From Ruminococcaceae bacterium UBA3323 (lineage in GTDB: Bacteria; Bacillota; Clostridia; Oscillospirales; Acutalibacteraceae): a stretch of 54,768 bases of DNA. The stretch lies in contig DESD01000067.1 of the NCBI GenBank assembly GCA_002361935.1, positions 1-54,768 of the forward strand, given 5' to 3'. A program made the translations under genes and the position numbers. The stretch's first letter is position 1; every line of letters begins with the position of its first letter. Of the stretch, positions 17,752 through 25,923 are shown in pieces. A model generated the notes under the pieces. It did no database searches. It worked only from the letters and a program-made list of their open reading frames with translations, and was not told the origin of the DNA.

Positions 17752-19185
17752 TTATTTCATTTTAGGTGCAGGCGGCGGGATATAATCATCAAAATTATCA
17801 TGGCCTCGTCTTTCTCTTTTTATGTCGGATGAGCTTCTTCGCCTGCTGTTCCTGCTTTTGCCCTGCGGCTCCGTGCTGCGGTTATTCTTTCTTTCATTCC
17901 TTTTCTTTACGTTATTTATCACAAGAATGATATAAAGTGCTGCGAAAAGAACTGCAACAATAAGAATTACTTTTACAATCGTTAAAGAAAAAAATCCCTT
18001 TATGGAATTGATTATGGATAAAAAGGTTGAAAGCTCAATATCTTCAGCGGCAACAAGATCAACGGTTGCAACTGTTTCATCCCCGAAAATAACATCTGCT
18101 TTACATACCGTATCTCCCTTTCTTACCGGTGCGGTAATTTCCTCAGGCTTATCAACAATCTTGATAATTGCAGTTGATTTGTCAAAGCTTGATTTCACGA
18201 TTGCGTTGGTTTTCTTATCAGCAACAAGCTGAACGGTATCTGCCTTTTTGCCATTTTTAACTGCAACCTCGGATATAATTTCTCCCTCCTCAAACAGGGT
18301 GCTGAATTTAAGAGTGTTAAATGCCCATTTGAAAAGAGAAGACGCATCAATAAACGAACACTTTTCATCATAGCCGTCATTATTATAATCTATAACAGGT
18401 GCGCCAAGAACAATTGCAAGGTAGTTATAGCCATCCTTGCTTGCCTTGGTAATAACACAATAGCCGGCTTCACTTGTAGAACCTGTTTTAATACCCTCAG
18501 CATATGGATAGTAATAGGAAAGATAACCGGGCTGAAGCATTAAATTCGTATGATAATACATCATACCGTTATATTCATACTGTTTGGTTTCGGAAATCTT
18601 AACAAATGTATCGTTTTTCAGTGCATCAAGTGTAATCTTTAAAAGGTCATTTGCTGTTGTATATTGATTTTCATCATGGAGTCCGTCGGGATTTGTAAAG
18701 TGTGTGCCTTCACAGCCAAGAGAAGCTGCGTATTCATTCATCATAACAACAAATTTTTCACGGCTTCCGGCAACATACTCGGCAAGCATTTCCGTTGCAT
18801 CGCAGGCTGAATGAACAATGGTAAGATACAGAAGCTGTTCAACGCTTAGGGTGTCTCCGACCTTAATTCCCGCAACCTGAGCTCCCGAGCCCAAAAGAAC
18901 ATCATAAGACTCCTGAGACATCGAAGTTGTAAGCCCGATATCCTGAATCTTATTAAGCGTTACGATTGCTGTTACAATCTTGGTAAGTGATGCAGGATAC
19001 ATACGCTTGTCTGCATTCTTTTGTGCAACAACAGGATAAGAGCTGTCATCCAGATTAACAAGAATATAAGACTCGGAATAAAGCTTAACATCCGGATTAT
19101 AAACTGCACCAAAGGCAGTAAATGAGGAAAGCAGAATAACTGCTGAAACGAAAACAGATAAAAACAGCTTAATTGTTTTTTTCAT
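17752..19185 (-). CDS. D-alanyl-D-alanine carboxypeptidase, DacF-like low-molecular-weight PBP
   Basis: 477 residues. A Sec signal (about 1-27) precedes a peptidase S11 domain with the serine motif S66-L-T-K69 and the KTG motif (GIKTGSTSEAGY, near residue 230). The expected SxN motif reads SAC in VHSACDA near residue 127, so the Asn is replaced by Cys. A PBP5-type C-terminal beta domain follows. A transmembrane helix (about 395-420) and an Arg/Lys/Ser-rich cytoplasmic tail replace the usual amphipathic anchor. It would trim peptidoglycan pentapeptides outside the cell. Ribosome binding site AAAGGTG. Confidence 0.9.
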   Translation of the reverse strand: MKKTIKLFLSVFVSAVILLSSFTAFGAVYNPDVKLYSESYILVNLDDSSYPVVAQKNADKRMYPASLTKIVTAIVTLNKIQDIGLTTSMSQESYDVLLGSGAQVAGIKVGDTLSVEQLLYLTIVHSACDATEMLAEYVAGSREKFVVMMNEYAASLGCEGTHFTNPDGLHDENQYTTANDLLKITLDALKNDTFVKISETKQYEYNGMMYYHTNLMLQPGYLSYYYPYAEGIKTGSTSEAGYCVITKASKDGYNYLAIVLGAPVIDYNNDGYDEKCSFIDASSLFKWAFNTLKFSTLFEEGEIISEVAVKNGKKADTVQLVADKKTNAIVKSSFDKSTAIIKIVDKPEEITAPVRKGDTVCKADVIFGDETVATVDLVAAEDIELSTFLSIINSIKGFFSLTIVKVILIVAVLFAALYIILVINNVKKRNERKNNRSTEPQGKSRNSRRRSSSDIKRERRGHDNFDDYIPPPAPKMK

Positions 19186-19301
19186 ATACTTGACACCTTT
19201 TGAAATAAAATATATTATATAGATTATAATTAACTTTCATTAGTTTAACACTTTTATCGGCTGAATAAAAGTATTAATTGTAAATTTTTTAGGTGATAAA
19301 C

Positions 19302-19979
19302 ATGATTTATATTACTGGCGACACACATGGGGACATTTCCGTATTCAAAAACCCTGCTTTAAAGAAGCTTGGAGAAAAGGATTATCTTATAATCTGCGGC
19401 GATTTCGGCTTTTTGTGGGATCCGACAAACGAGGAAGAAAAGAAAAATCTTGAAATATTAAAAAGCAAAAAATATACGATTTGCTTTGTGGACGGCGCAC
19501 ATGAAAATTTTGATATGCTGAATGCTTATACGCCGTATCGATGGAAAGGCGGAAACGCACATAAAATCGCAAAGAACATTTTCCATCTAATGCGCGGAGA
19601 GATATTCACCCTTGAAAACAAAACGTTTTTTGTTATGGGCGGCGGTGAAAGCGAAGACAGAAATATGAGAGAAGAGGGCAAATCCTGGTGGAAAGAGGAA
19701 ATGCCTAACGAAGAGGAAATAAAGAACGCAGGTGATAATCTTAAGGATGCCGAATATCAGGTTAACTACATTTTAACCTATGAAGCACCTGCCATTGCAA
19801 AGGATTTTATGAAGCTTCACACAAACAGTATTGTTCAACTTACACCACTCAACACATATCTTCAGGATTTGATGAAGGACGTTGATTATTTCCATTGGTA
19901 TTTCGGCTCACTTCATACCGATTTGCCAATCAGCAAAAAAATGACAGCCGTGTTTACTAAAATCCATGAAATAAAATAA
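19302..19979 (+). CDS. Calcineurin-like metallophosphoesterase
   Basis: 225 residues from ATG 19302, preceded by AGGTG; a GTG three codons upstream overlaps that site. Metallophosphoesterase motifs in order: D7-T-H9 (GDTHGD), CGDFGFLWD near 33-41, and GAHENFD in place of the usual GNHE. The Asn-to-Ala change in this motif is unusual, as the Asn normally binds metal. A later histidine pair (WYFGSLHTD) fits the C-terminal H-x-H region. Cytoplasmic, with no signal. The substrate cannot be predicted. It is monocistronic, closed by two terminators. Confidence 0.8.
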   Translation: MIYITGDTHGDISVFKNPALKKLGEKDYLIICGDFGFLWDPTNEEEKKNLEILKSKKYTICFVDGAHENFDMLNAYTPYRWKGGNAHKIAKNIFHLMRGEIFTLENKTFFVMGGGESEDRNMREEGKSWWKEEMPNEEEIKNAGDNLKDAEYQVNYILTYEAPAIAKDFMKLHTNSIVQLTPLNTYLQDLMKDVDYFHWYFGSLHTDLPISKKMTAVFTKIHEIK

Positions 19980-19997
19980 TACTTATAGATAAAAAGA

Positions 19998-20024
19998 GAG
20001 CAGATGAACAGAATCTGCTCTTTT
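19998..20024 (+). terminator. First terminator after the phosphoesterase gene
   Basis: Stem GAGCAGAT paired with ATCTGCTC around a 7-base loop, followed by TTTT. It is about 20 bp past the stop codon. Confidence 0.8.
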
Positions 20025-20037
20025 ATACTGCTTTTTA

Positions 20038-20070
20038 AACTGTAAAGTGTCCATACTTTACAGTTTTTTT
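20038..20070 (+). terminator. Second, tandem terminator
   Basis: Stem AACTGTAAAGT paired with its complement around a short loop, followed by a 7-T run. Together with the hairpin at 19998 it makes a double stop that insulates the next promoter. Confidence 0.8.
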
Positions 20071-20093
20071 ACCTTTTGTAACTATTCTGTTGC

Positions 20094-20123
20094 TTGATAC
20101 TGAATAACTACCGGTAGTATAAT
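20094..20123 (+). promoter_or_regulatory. Promoter of the EEP lipoprotein gene with a palindrome in the spacer
   Basis: TTGATA (20094-20099) and TATAAT (20118-20123), 18-bp spacer. The spacer contains a perfect 12-bp palindrome, ACTACCGGTAGT (20107-20118), touching the -10 box. That placement is typical of a repressor operator, but the cognate regulator is unknown. Confidence 0.55.
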
Positions 20124-20191
20124 ACTATTATAAGATATACTAAATATTCGGTTTCTTTTCAATTACATTTATATAAGGCGGGATATATATT

Positions 20192-21073
20192 ATGAAAAAA
20201 TTTATAGTTTGCATTATATCGGCTATTATGATTATGTGCTTATTTTCCGGATGCTCCAAAACGGAATTTCAGCAGTTTGACGCTCCGTCAGACGGAAATA
20301 TAAGAATTGTTTCCTATAACTGCGCTGCGCCTTGGGGCAATGTAATTAAGGGAACAGGATCTTCCGCAAGAGTTAAAAAATTTGCAAAATATATTCATGC
20401 AGTTCAGCCCGACTCTATCGGAACACAGGAAATGAACCAGGACTGGCTGGACAATCTGGCTTCCCTTTTAAATGACTATGATTCCTACGGAGTTATCCGC
20501 GGCGGGGATGAAAATGAAAGAAAATCGGAAATGAATGCCGTTTTCTGGCTTAAAGAAAAATATACTGCCGAGCAGAGAGGAACCTTTTGGCTTTCCGAAA
20601 CCCCCGATGAGGAAAGCCGGTTTGAGGGAGCAGGCTGCTACAGAGTCTGCACTTGGGTTCTTCTGACAAACAATAAAACAGGCGAAAAATATATTCATAT
20701 GAACACCCACCTTGACAATGCAAGCGAGGATGCCGCAAATTACGGTGCAACCGTTATTGCCGATAAAATTGATGAACTCCGTTCCCTTTATGGCGCCACG
20801 ATTGTTTTATCCGGTGATTTCAACCAGTTTGAGGGAATGCCTGCTTACAACACAATTGCCGAAGTTCTTCAGGAAACAAGGCTTGCAGCCAAAGAAACCG
20901 AAACAAAAACCACCTATCAGGCTTGGGGCGATGTAAACACAGGAAAGCCTATTGATTTCATCTTTACCGATAAAGGTCTTGCCGTAGAGAAATACAAGGT
21001 GCTTGACGATACATCAAACGGCTTTGTAAGCGACCATAACGGAATCATGGCTGATTTTTCCATTGCGGAATAA
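20192..21073 (+). CDS. Endonuclease/exonuclease/phosphatase-family lipoprotein
   Basis: 293 residues. A lipoprotein signal (lipobox FSGC, Cys21) means it is tethered outside the membrane. The DNase I-like fold motifs are complete: RIVSYNC, IGTQEM (metal-binding Glu), NTHLDN, LSGDFNQFEG and the C-terminal SDHNGIM. The family includes nucleases, sphingomyelinases and inositol-phosphate phosphatases, so the substrate is open. A paralogue lies at 29410-30339 inside the glycosidase operon. It is monocistronic, with its own promoter and terminator. Confidence 0.87.
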   Translation: MKKFIVCIISAIMIMCLFSGCSKTEFQQFDAPSDGNIRIVSYNCAAPWGNVIKGTGSSARVKKFAKYIHAVQPDSIGTQEMNQDWLDNLASLLNDYDSYGVIRGGDENERKSEMNAVFWLKEKYTAEQRGTFWLSETPDEESRFEGAGCYRVCTWVLLTNNKTGEKYIHMNTHLDNASEDAANYGATVIADKIDELRSLYGATIVLSGDFNQFEGMPAYNTIAEVLQETRLAAKETETKTTYQAWGDVNTGKPIDFIFTDKGLAVEKYKVLDDTSNGFVSDHNGIMADFSIAE

Positions 21074-21081
21074 AGCGTTAA

Positions 21082-21582
21082 TTAAACCTCGGAACTATCC
21101 GAGGTTTTTTTCTGTATCAAATATCCGATACAGAATGATAAAACAGGCCAAATCAAAGAAAGCAGTAAATCAGGAATACAAACAAGAGCATTATAATTCA
21201 CATCCGAAATCAATCGGGTAATAGGTTTGAAATCACCGTAAATGATATTTCCAAGTGTTAAAACAGACAGGGCAGACGGAAGCTCATCACTGCCGATCAT
21301 ATAAAGCATATACCATACAGAATATGCAAGCAGTTTAATTTCAAATAAAATCATTCCGATTCGGATGTCTTTAATTTTTTCCGAATATCCAAGCTTTATA
21401 AAAAACGCTGTAAAAATCAAATAAAACAGTGTAAAACCCAATGCGTCCAAATTTGCTGCATTTTCGTATTTATGGAAAACCTGAATCTGTGCCGTTATAT
21501 AAAAGACCGCCCATGAGCCTGTTATTGAAATATCATAAATCAAAAATGGTTTTAAATTATTATATATTTTTCTGAAAATCAT
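21082..21582 (-). CDS. Hypothetical multi-pass membrane protein
   Basis: 166 residues with about four or five hydrophobic helices (near 15-35, 45-65, 78-95, 105-120 and 138-158). Start ATG follows a very strong AGGGGGG ribosome binding site, which supports it as a real gene. The last codons overlap the terminator of the convergent EEP gene. I do not recognise the family and no catalytic motif is apparent. Confidence 0.65.
   Translation of the reverse strand: MIFRKIYNNLKPFLIYDISITGSWAVFYITAQIQVFHKYENAANLDALGFTLFYLIFTAFFIKLGYSEKIKDIRIGMILFEIKLLAYSVWYMLYMIGSDELPSALSVLTLGNIIYGDFKPITRLISDVNYNALVCIPDLLLSLIWPVLSFCIGYLIQKKTSDSSEV
21084..21111 (+). terminator. Terminator of the EEP lipoprotein gene
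   Basis: Stem AAACCTCGG with its complement, 5-6-base loop, then seven Ts. It overlaps the 3' end of the convergent membrane-protein gene. Confidence 0.85.
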
Positions 21583-21670
21583 ATAATCCCCCCTATTACA
21601 TATTATAGCAAAACCTATAAAACCGAAAGGAACAGGTAATGGAAACTATCTACTGATTGTGGAATAATGA

Positions 21671-21701
21671 AAAATCCCTTGGATTTCTCCAAGGGATTTT
21701 T
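21671..21701 (-). terminator. Terminator of the perR-rubrerythrin operon
   Basis: A nearly perfect stem (AATCCCTTGG with its complement) around a 6-7-base loop, with a U-run on both strands. It lies about 13 bp past the rubrerythrin stop on the minus strand. Confidence 0.85.
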
Positions 21702-21713
21702 CTGTTTTTAATA

Positions 21714-22253
21714 TTATTCGCCGAAATATCTCTTAAGAAGACCTGCAAATGCTTTGCCGTGTCTTGCTTCATCTCTTGCCATTTCATGAACTGTATCATG
21801 GATAGCATCAAGACCGTCAGCCTTAGCAAGCTTAGCAAGCTCTGTTTTACCCATTGTTGCACCATTTTCAGCAGCAACACGCATTTCAAGATTTTTCTTT
21901 GTTGAGTCTGTTACAACCTCACCAAGCATTTCTGCAAACTTAGCAGCATGCTCTGCTTCCTCATAGGCAGCCTTTTCCCAATACATACCGATTTCAGGAT
22001 AGCCTTCCCTGTGAGCAACTCTTGCCATAGCAAGATACATACCTACTTCTGTGCATTCGCCGTTAAAATTATCACGAAGGCCCTGGATAATCTCTTCGGA
22101 AACACCTTCGGTAATTCCTACAACATGCTCTGCAGCCCAAGCAAGCTCACCTTCATTTTCACGAACAGCCATCTTAGCCTTGCAAACTGGGCAGATTTCA
22201 ATTGGTTCATCACTTTCGTATCCGCATACCGGACAATAATACTTCTTTGCCAT
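21714..22253 (-). CDS. rbr: Reverse rubrerythrin (N-terminal rubredoxin domain)
   Basis: 179 residues. Unlike classical rubrerythrin, the rubredoxin-like FeS4 site is at the N-terminus (Cys7, Cys10, Cys21, Cys24). The diiron ferritin-like domain follows, with ExxH-type ligands (ECTEVGMY, EEAEHAAKF, ENGATMGKTELA, ARDEARHGKA). These proteins reduce peroxide with NADH-derived electrons in anaerobes. It is downstream of perR with a 24-bp gap, so it is expected to be derepressed by peroxide through the PerR box at 22704. Confidence 0.94.
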   Translation of the reverse strand: MAKKYYCPVCGYESDEPIEICPVCKAKMAVRENEGELAWAAEHVVGITEGVSEEIIQGLRDNFNGECTEVGMYLAMARVAHREGYPEIGMYWEKAAYEEAEHAAKFAEMLGEVVTDSTKKNLEMRVAAENGATMGKTELAKLAKADGLDAIHDTVHEMARDEARHGKAFAGLLKRYFGE

Positions 22254-22277
22254 AATTAATAACTCCTTATTATAATT

Positions 22278-22682
22278 TTATTTATCTTTACAGCAAGGGC
22301 AAACACCGCTGTAATATACATTTTTACTGCTGATTAAAAAATCCTCAAGACCTGTTATATTCGGCTGAGATGTTTCAAAATCATAAATTTTTTTGCATAT
22401 ATTGCAAAAGAAATGACCATGAAGCTTCGTATTCGCATCATAACGAACACGCTCATCATCAATTGTAACAGGAATTATAAAACCGTTTTTCTCAAGCGCC
22501 TTCAGCGCATTATAAACCGTTGTTTTAGAAAAAGCAGGATATTCCTTTTTTACATTTTTATAAATTGCAAGCACATCGGGATGATTTCTGTTTTCATAAA
22601 CATAATTATAAACAGCAATTCTTTGCGGGGTAGCACGAAAATTGTTTTCCTTAAACAATAAAACAATATTTTCTGTTTTCAT
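22278..22682 (-). CDS. perR: Fur-family peroxide regulator, PerR type
   Basis: 134 residues with the winged-helix Fur fold (TPQRIAVYNYV near 18-28; FSKTTVYNALKAL near 51-63). Structural zinc cysteines lie near 95/98 (CNIC) and at 128-131 (CPCC). The GHFFC region holds the regulatory-metal histidines. PerR assignment is supported by operon structure with reverse rubrerythrin and by a PerR-box palindrome overlapping its own promoter, so autoregulation is likely. It is slightly shorter than B. subtilis PerR. Fur or Zur identity cannot be excluded from sequence alone. Confidence 0.88.
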   Translation of the reverse strand: MKTENIVLLFKENNFRATPQRIAVYNYVYENRNHPDVLAIYKNVKKEYPAFSKTTVYNALKALEKNGFIIPVTIDDERVRYDANTKLHGHFFCNICKKIYDFETSQPNITGLEDFLISSKNVYYSGVCPCCKDK

Positions 22683-22703
22683 TTCTGTACGACCTCTGTC
22701 ATC

Positions 22704-22726
22704 TAGATTGTAATGATTACAATCTA
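22704..22726 (-). promoter_or_regulatory. PerR box (perfect inverted repeat)
   Basis: An 11-1-11 perfect palindrome: left half TAGATTGTAAT, centre G, right half ATTACAATCTA. The core closely fits the known PerR 7-1-7 consensus. It starts right after the -10 box, over the transcription start, so bound PerR would block initiation. Confidence 0.85.
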
Positions 22727-22754
22727 ATTATACTGATATAATAAAATTTGTCAA
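22727..22754 (-). promoter_or_regulatory. Promoter of perR-rubrerythrin
   Basis: Minus-strand TTGACA (22749-22754) and TATAAT (22727-22732), spacer 16 bp, both perfect. Directly abuts the PerR box. Confidence 0.75.
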
Positions 22755-22770
22755 TAGATTTATAAAAAAA

Positions 22771-24240
22771 TTATGCAATTTCTTTCATCGTTTTATGACA
22801 GGCACAACAGATATAAACCTTATTTTCCGTTCCATCCTCTTCATCGGAAAGCACATACTGATGTTCCTGAACCTTACAGAAATAATCAGAAATATTATAG
22901 GTTTTCTGTGTTCCGTTCGTTTCGGATAATTCACCATCACCGCCGTAAATAACAGTAAATTTTCCGTTTTCGGTGTCTATATCAAAATCATATATATCCT
23001 CATTGCCGGGATTATCAAAAATCAGCAAATCGCTTTTTCCGTTAAAACGTCCGTTTTCCTCTAATCTATATATTCCGTCGGGTTTAAAATAATACAAAAA
23101 TCCATCTATATTTTGGATTGTGGGGAAAAACTCAATATAAAATCTGTCGCCGTATTCCCAGCAGGCCTTTATCGTTCTTACAATTTCTTTATCATAGCTT
23201 TCATTATTCATAAAGGTATATCTGTCTATAGAAAATTTAACATCAGACGGAGAAAAAACTTTATTGTCACTATAGCTGTAATCATGATACCAGCTTCCGT
23301 CCGAATACCGCATAAGGGATTCAAAATTTCTCCAGAAAAAACCGTCATACTCAGTTGATGTTACTATGCCCATAACATTTTCGCCGTTCACGGAATAATC
23401 GTCTGCATTATGCTTATGCTTTGCAAAAAAATCCTCGGAACACATAAAGTATTCATAACAGCCATATCCGGAAACAGGGTCATTTAAAAGGTTGATTTCA
23501 TCAAAAACAGGATCATCCCATGTGCAGTCTACAAAATAATATTTTCCGTTTAAACTTACCATATTCCATGCATGATGAAGCTTTTCGCTTGAAACCACAT
23601 AGGTTTTGAAGCCTGCCCTTTCGGCAATGCGGCAAAACGCCTGTGCATAGCCGACACACATTGTTTTTTTCAGCACCAATGCGCCGTAAATATTATTTAT
23701 CGTTGTGCTTTCTTCTTCAGAATACTCTGTGTTTTCAACAAGATAATCGTGAATATAAATAAGCTTTTCTATATTATTTTTGAAGGATGCGGCTTTCTCT
23801 GCAACCGAATCAATTACCGAATTAATTTCTTCGTTATGCTGCTTAACCTCCTGCACATTCATGGAATAATCGGGATCAAATGAAACAATATATTGACCAT
23901 CTGAGTTATATGCATAGCTGTTGCTGATATAATAACAGCCGCTGTTGATAATATAGTTAATGATTGTAACAAAATCCTCATTTTTTATATTGTAGGAATA
24001 AAGACGTATAGATGCATTCTGTTTTTCAAGGCATTCTTTTATATATTTTATCGCATCCTCATATTTATAAGCAATTTCATCAAAGGTTTCCGAACCGTCA
24101 AACTTTCTTTCTTTATTTTCGGAAAGCACTGCCCTGCCCGAGGCAAATGAAATTCTCTCCGTCAAACCGGCATTTTGATATACGATAGCAAAACACAGCA
24201 GAACCGCCACAGCAGCAATAAAAGCAATACCCTTTTTCAT
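22771..24240 (-). CDS. Secreted or anchored transglutaminase-like domain protein
   Basis: 489 residues. An N-terminal hydrophobic segment (about 4-22) is a signal peptide or anchor. The transglutaminase-like core has the catalytic triad in order: Cys near 195 (KTMCVGYAQAF), His near 222 (KLHHAWNMV) and Asp near 238 (VDCTWDDP). The last 60 residues include two Cys-x-x-Cys-like cysteines (CCACH) and may be a small zinc or cell-wall domain. Such proteins are common at the clostridial surface and may act as cysteine peptidases or cross-linkers; the substrate is unknown. Confidence 0.82.
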   Translation of the reverse strand: MKKGIAFIAAVAVLLCFAIVYQNAGLTERISFASGRAVLSENKERKFDGSETFDEIAYKYEDAIKYIKECLEKQNASIRLYSYNIKNEDFVTIINYIINSGCYYISNSYAYNSDGQYIVSFDPDYSMNVQEVKQHNEEINSVIDSVAEKAASFKNNIEKLIYIHDYLVENTEYSEEESTTINNIYGALVLKKTMCVGYAQAFCRIAERAGFKTYVVSSEKLHHAWNMVSLNGKYYFVDCTWDDPVFDEINLLNDPVSGYGCYEYFMCSEDFFAKHKHNADDYSVNGENVMGIVTSTEYDGFFWRNFESLMRYSDGSWYHDYSYSDNKVFSPSDVKFSIDRYTFMNNESYDKEIVRTIKACWEYGDRFYIEFFPTIQNIDGFLYYFKPDGIYRLEENGRFNGKSDLLIFDNPGNEDIYDFDIDTENGKFTVIYGGDGELSETNGTQKTYNISDYFCKVQEHQYVLSDEEDGTENKVYICCACHKTMKEIA

Positions 24241-24298
24241 CTCAGCACCCTAAATATCTTTTTTATAATTATATAATAATCCAACAGAATTAACAACA

Positions 24299-25741
24299 TT
24301 ATATTTTTGCTATAAAAATTGAATTTTTTTGGGCAGGATTATCCAGAAGATTTCCCTTATAATCGTATCGAGATCCATGACAGGGGCAATCCCATGTTTT
24401 TGTTGCCGCATTCCAATTTAAAAGACATTTAAGATGGGGACATTGCAGAGAAACAATGTAAAGTTCTCCATCTTTACACCTGTATGCGCCGCATTTCTTA
24501 CCATTATAATGAATGATTCCTGCTGTTTCCCGTTTTATATCATCTGCCCGAAACCTTGTGCGGCACAAATACCCCGAAAATCCCGAAACCGTTTCTGCTG
24601 TATTTTGTAATATAGTCTTTGAAGAAGCAAAAAAACTAAAACGCGAAGGTGAAAAAATACTGTCTTTATATGCCGAATTGCCGCAGATCATATCCGAAAT
24701 TATATTTGCACTGACCATCGCACTTGTCATTCCCCATTTATTAAAGCCCGTAGCAACAAAAATATTCGGCGTTGTTTTTACCAATCTTCCGATATAAGGA
24801 ATTCCGTCCAGCGAAATACAATCCTGAGCAGACCAGCGATTTTCTGCTTTGAAGCCGGGAAAATACATTTCAGCCTTTTTTTCCAACAGTTCAAACGCAT
24901 CATTTCTGCCTGCTTTTCCTGTTCTGTGCGCACAGCCGCCAAGGAGCAAATTATCTTTATAGCAGCGAAGAGAAAGCCCGCCCTCCGCATCTATATACAT
25001 ACCGTTCAGACTTTTACCGTAAGAAGATGAAACAACATAGCTTCTTTCCTGATTTAATTTCAGAAAATAAAACCCGGGAAAATTTACAAACGGAAAATGG
25101 CAGGCAAAAACTATGTTTTTTGCCATTATATTTCCGCAGTCCGTAAAAATAACATTATCTTTTACACACAGTGCCTTTGTATGTTCATATACTTCAAGAG
25201 TATCGGAAACGGCAGATAAAAACTTAAGCGGATTAAATTGAGCCTGATTTTTAAATACAAGCGCAGATTTAACGGGAAACGGCAATTCGATTTTATCCGT
25301 AACATAGCATTCTATTCCCGCTTTTTCAGCGGCAGCCGCTTCCCTTTCAACAATTTCGGCATGATCAACCGAATAAAGCACTGCGTTTTTCTTTTCAAAA
25401 TCGCAGGAAATATTATTTTTTTCAATCAGCTTTTCATAATCCGCTATTGCCCTTTCATTTTCAAATGCATATTCTTTTGCTGCCTGTTCTCCGTAGCAGG
25501 ACAGAATTTTGCTGTATATTACGCCATGCTGGCTTGTTATTTTAGCCGTTGTATTTTTTGTCTGCCCACTGCAGATGGTTGCGGCTTCAATAACAACTGC
25601 TTTTATACCCTTTTCCTTTAGTCTGTAAGCAATTAAAAGACCTGCAATTCCTCCGCCGATAACAGCTGTATCGACAGTAAGATTGCCTTTTAAAATATTA
25701 TGTCTTTTCAGCGAAACACTTTTACTCCATATTGATTCCAT
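24299..25741 (-). CDS. FAD-dependent oxidoreductase fused to a Rieske [2Fe-2S] domain
   Basis: 480 residues from ATG 25741 (MESIWSKSV); upstream in-frame codons lack a ribosome binding site. A DAO/GlpO-type FAD domain has GGGIAG at residues 29-34 and the C-terminal TGFNKWGMTSAM dinucleotide-binding piece near 340. A Rieske domain follows at about 410-480 with C-P-H near 431 and C-P-C-H near 450, complete for cluster ligation. This fusion is typical of amine/glycine oxidase-like proteins of Firmicutes whose substrate is unknown. Cytoplasmic. A promoter is at 25825-25853. Confidence 0.88.
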   Translation of the reverse strand: MESIWSKSVSLKRHNILKGNLTVDTAVIGGGIAGLLIAYRLKEKGIKAVVIEAATICSGQTKNTTAKITSQHGVIYSKILSCYGEQAAKEYAFENERAIADYEKLIEKNNISCDFEKKNAVLYSVDHAEIVEREAAAAEKAGIECYVTDKIELPFPVKSALVFKNQAQFNPLKFLSAVSDTLEVYEHTKALCVKDNVIFTDCGNIMAKNIVFACHFPFVNFPGFYFLKLNQERSYVVSSSYGKSLNGMYIDAEGGLSLRCYKDNLLLGGCAHRTGKAGRNDAFELLEKKAEMYFPGFKAENRWSAQDCISLDGIPYIGRLVKTTPNIFVATGFNKWGMTSAMVSANIISDMICGNSAYKDSIFSPSRFSFFASSKTILQNTAETVSGFSGYLCRTRFRADDIKRETAGIIHYNGKKCGAYRCKDGELYIVSLQCPHLKCLLNWNAATKTWDCPCHGSRYDYKGNLLDNPAQKNSIFIAKI

Positions 25742-25824
25742 ACTATACACCCCGAAATAGAGTTTGCCAAAACAGCATATTTTAAACACAATTCATTTAA
25801 ATATTGAAAAATATTACATAATAC

Positions 25825-25853
25825 TTTATAATGTAAAATAGAGGATGAATCAA
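25825..25853 (-). promoter_or_regulatory. Promoter of the FAD-Rieske oxidoreductase gene
   Basis: Minus-strand TTGATT (25848-25853) and TATAAA (25825-25830), spacer 17 bp, about 85 bp upstream of the start codon in the divergent gap with the symporter gene. Confidence 0.5.
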
Positions 25854-25923
25854 TCAGATTTTGTTTATTGATTACCTTAAATTTAATAAAATAATACATT
25901 TTAGAATTTTAAGGGGTAATTCT

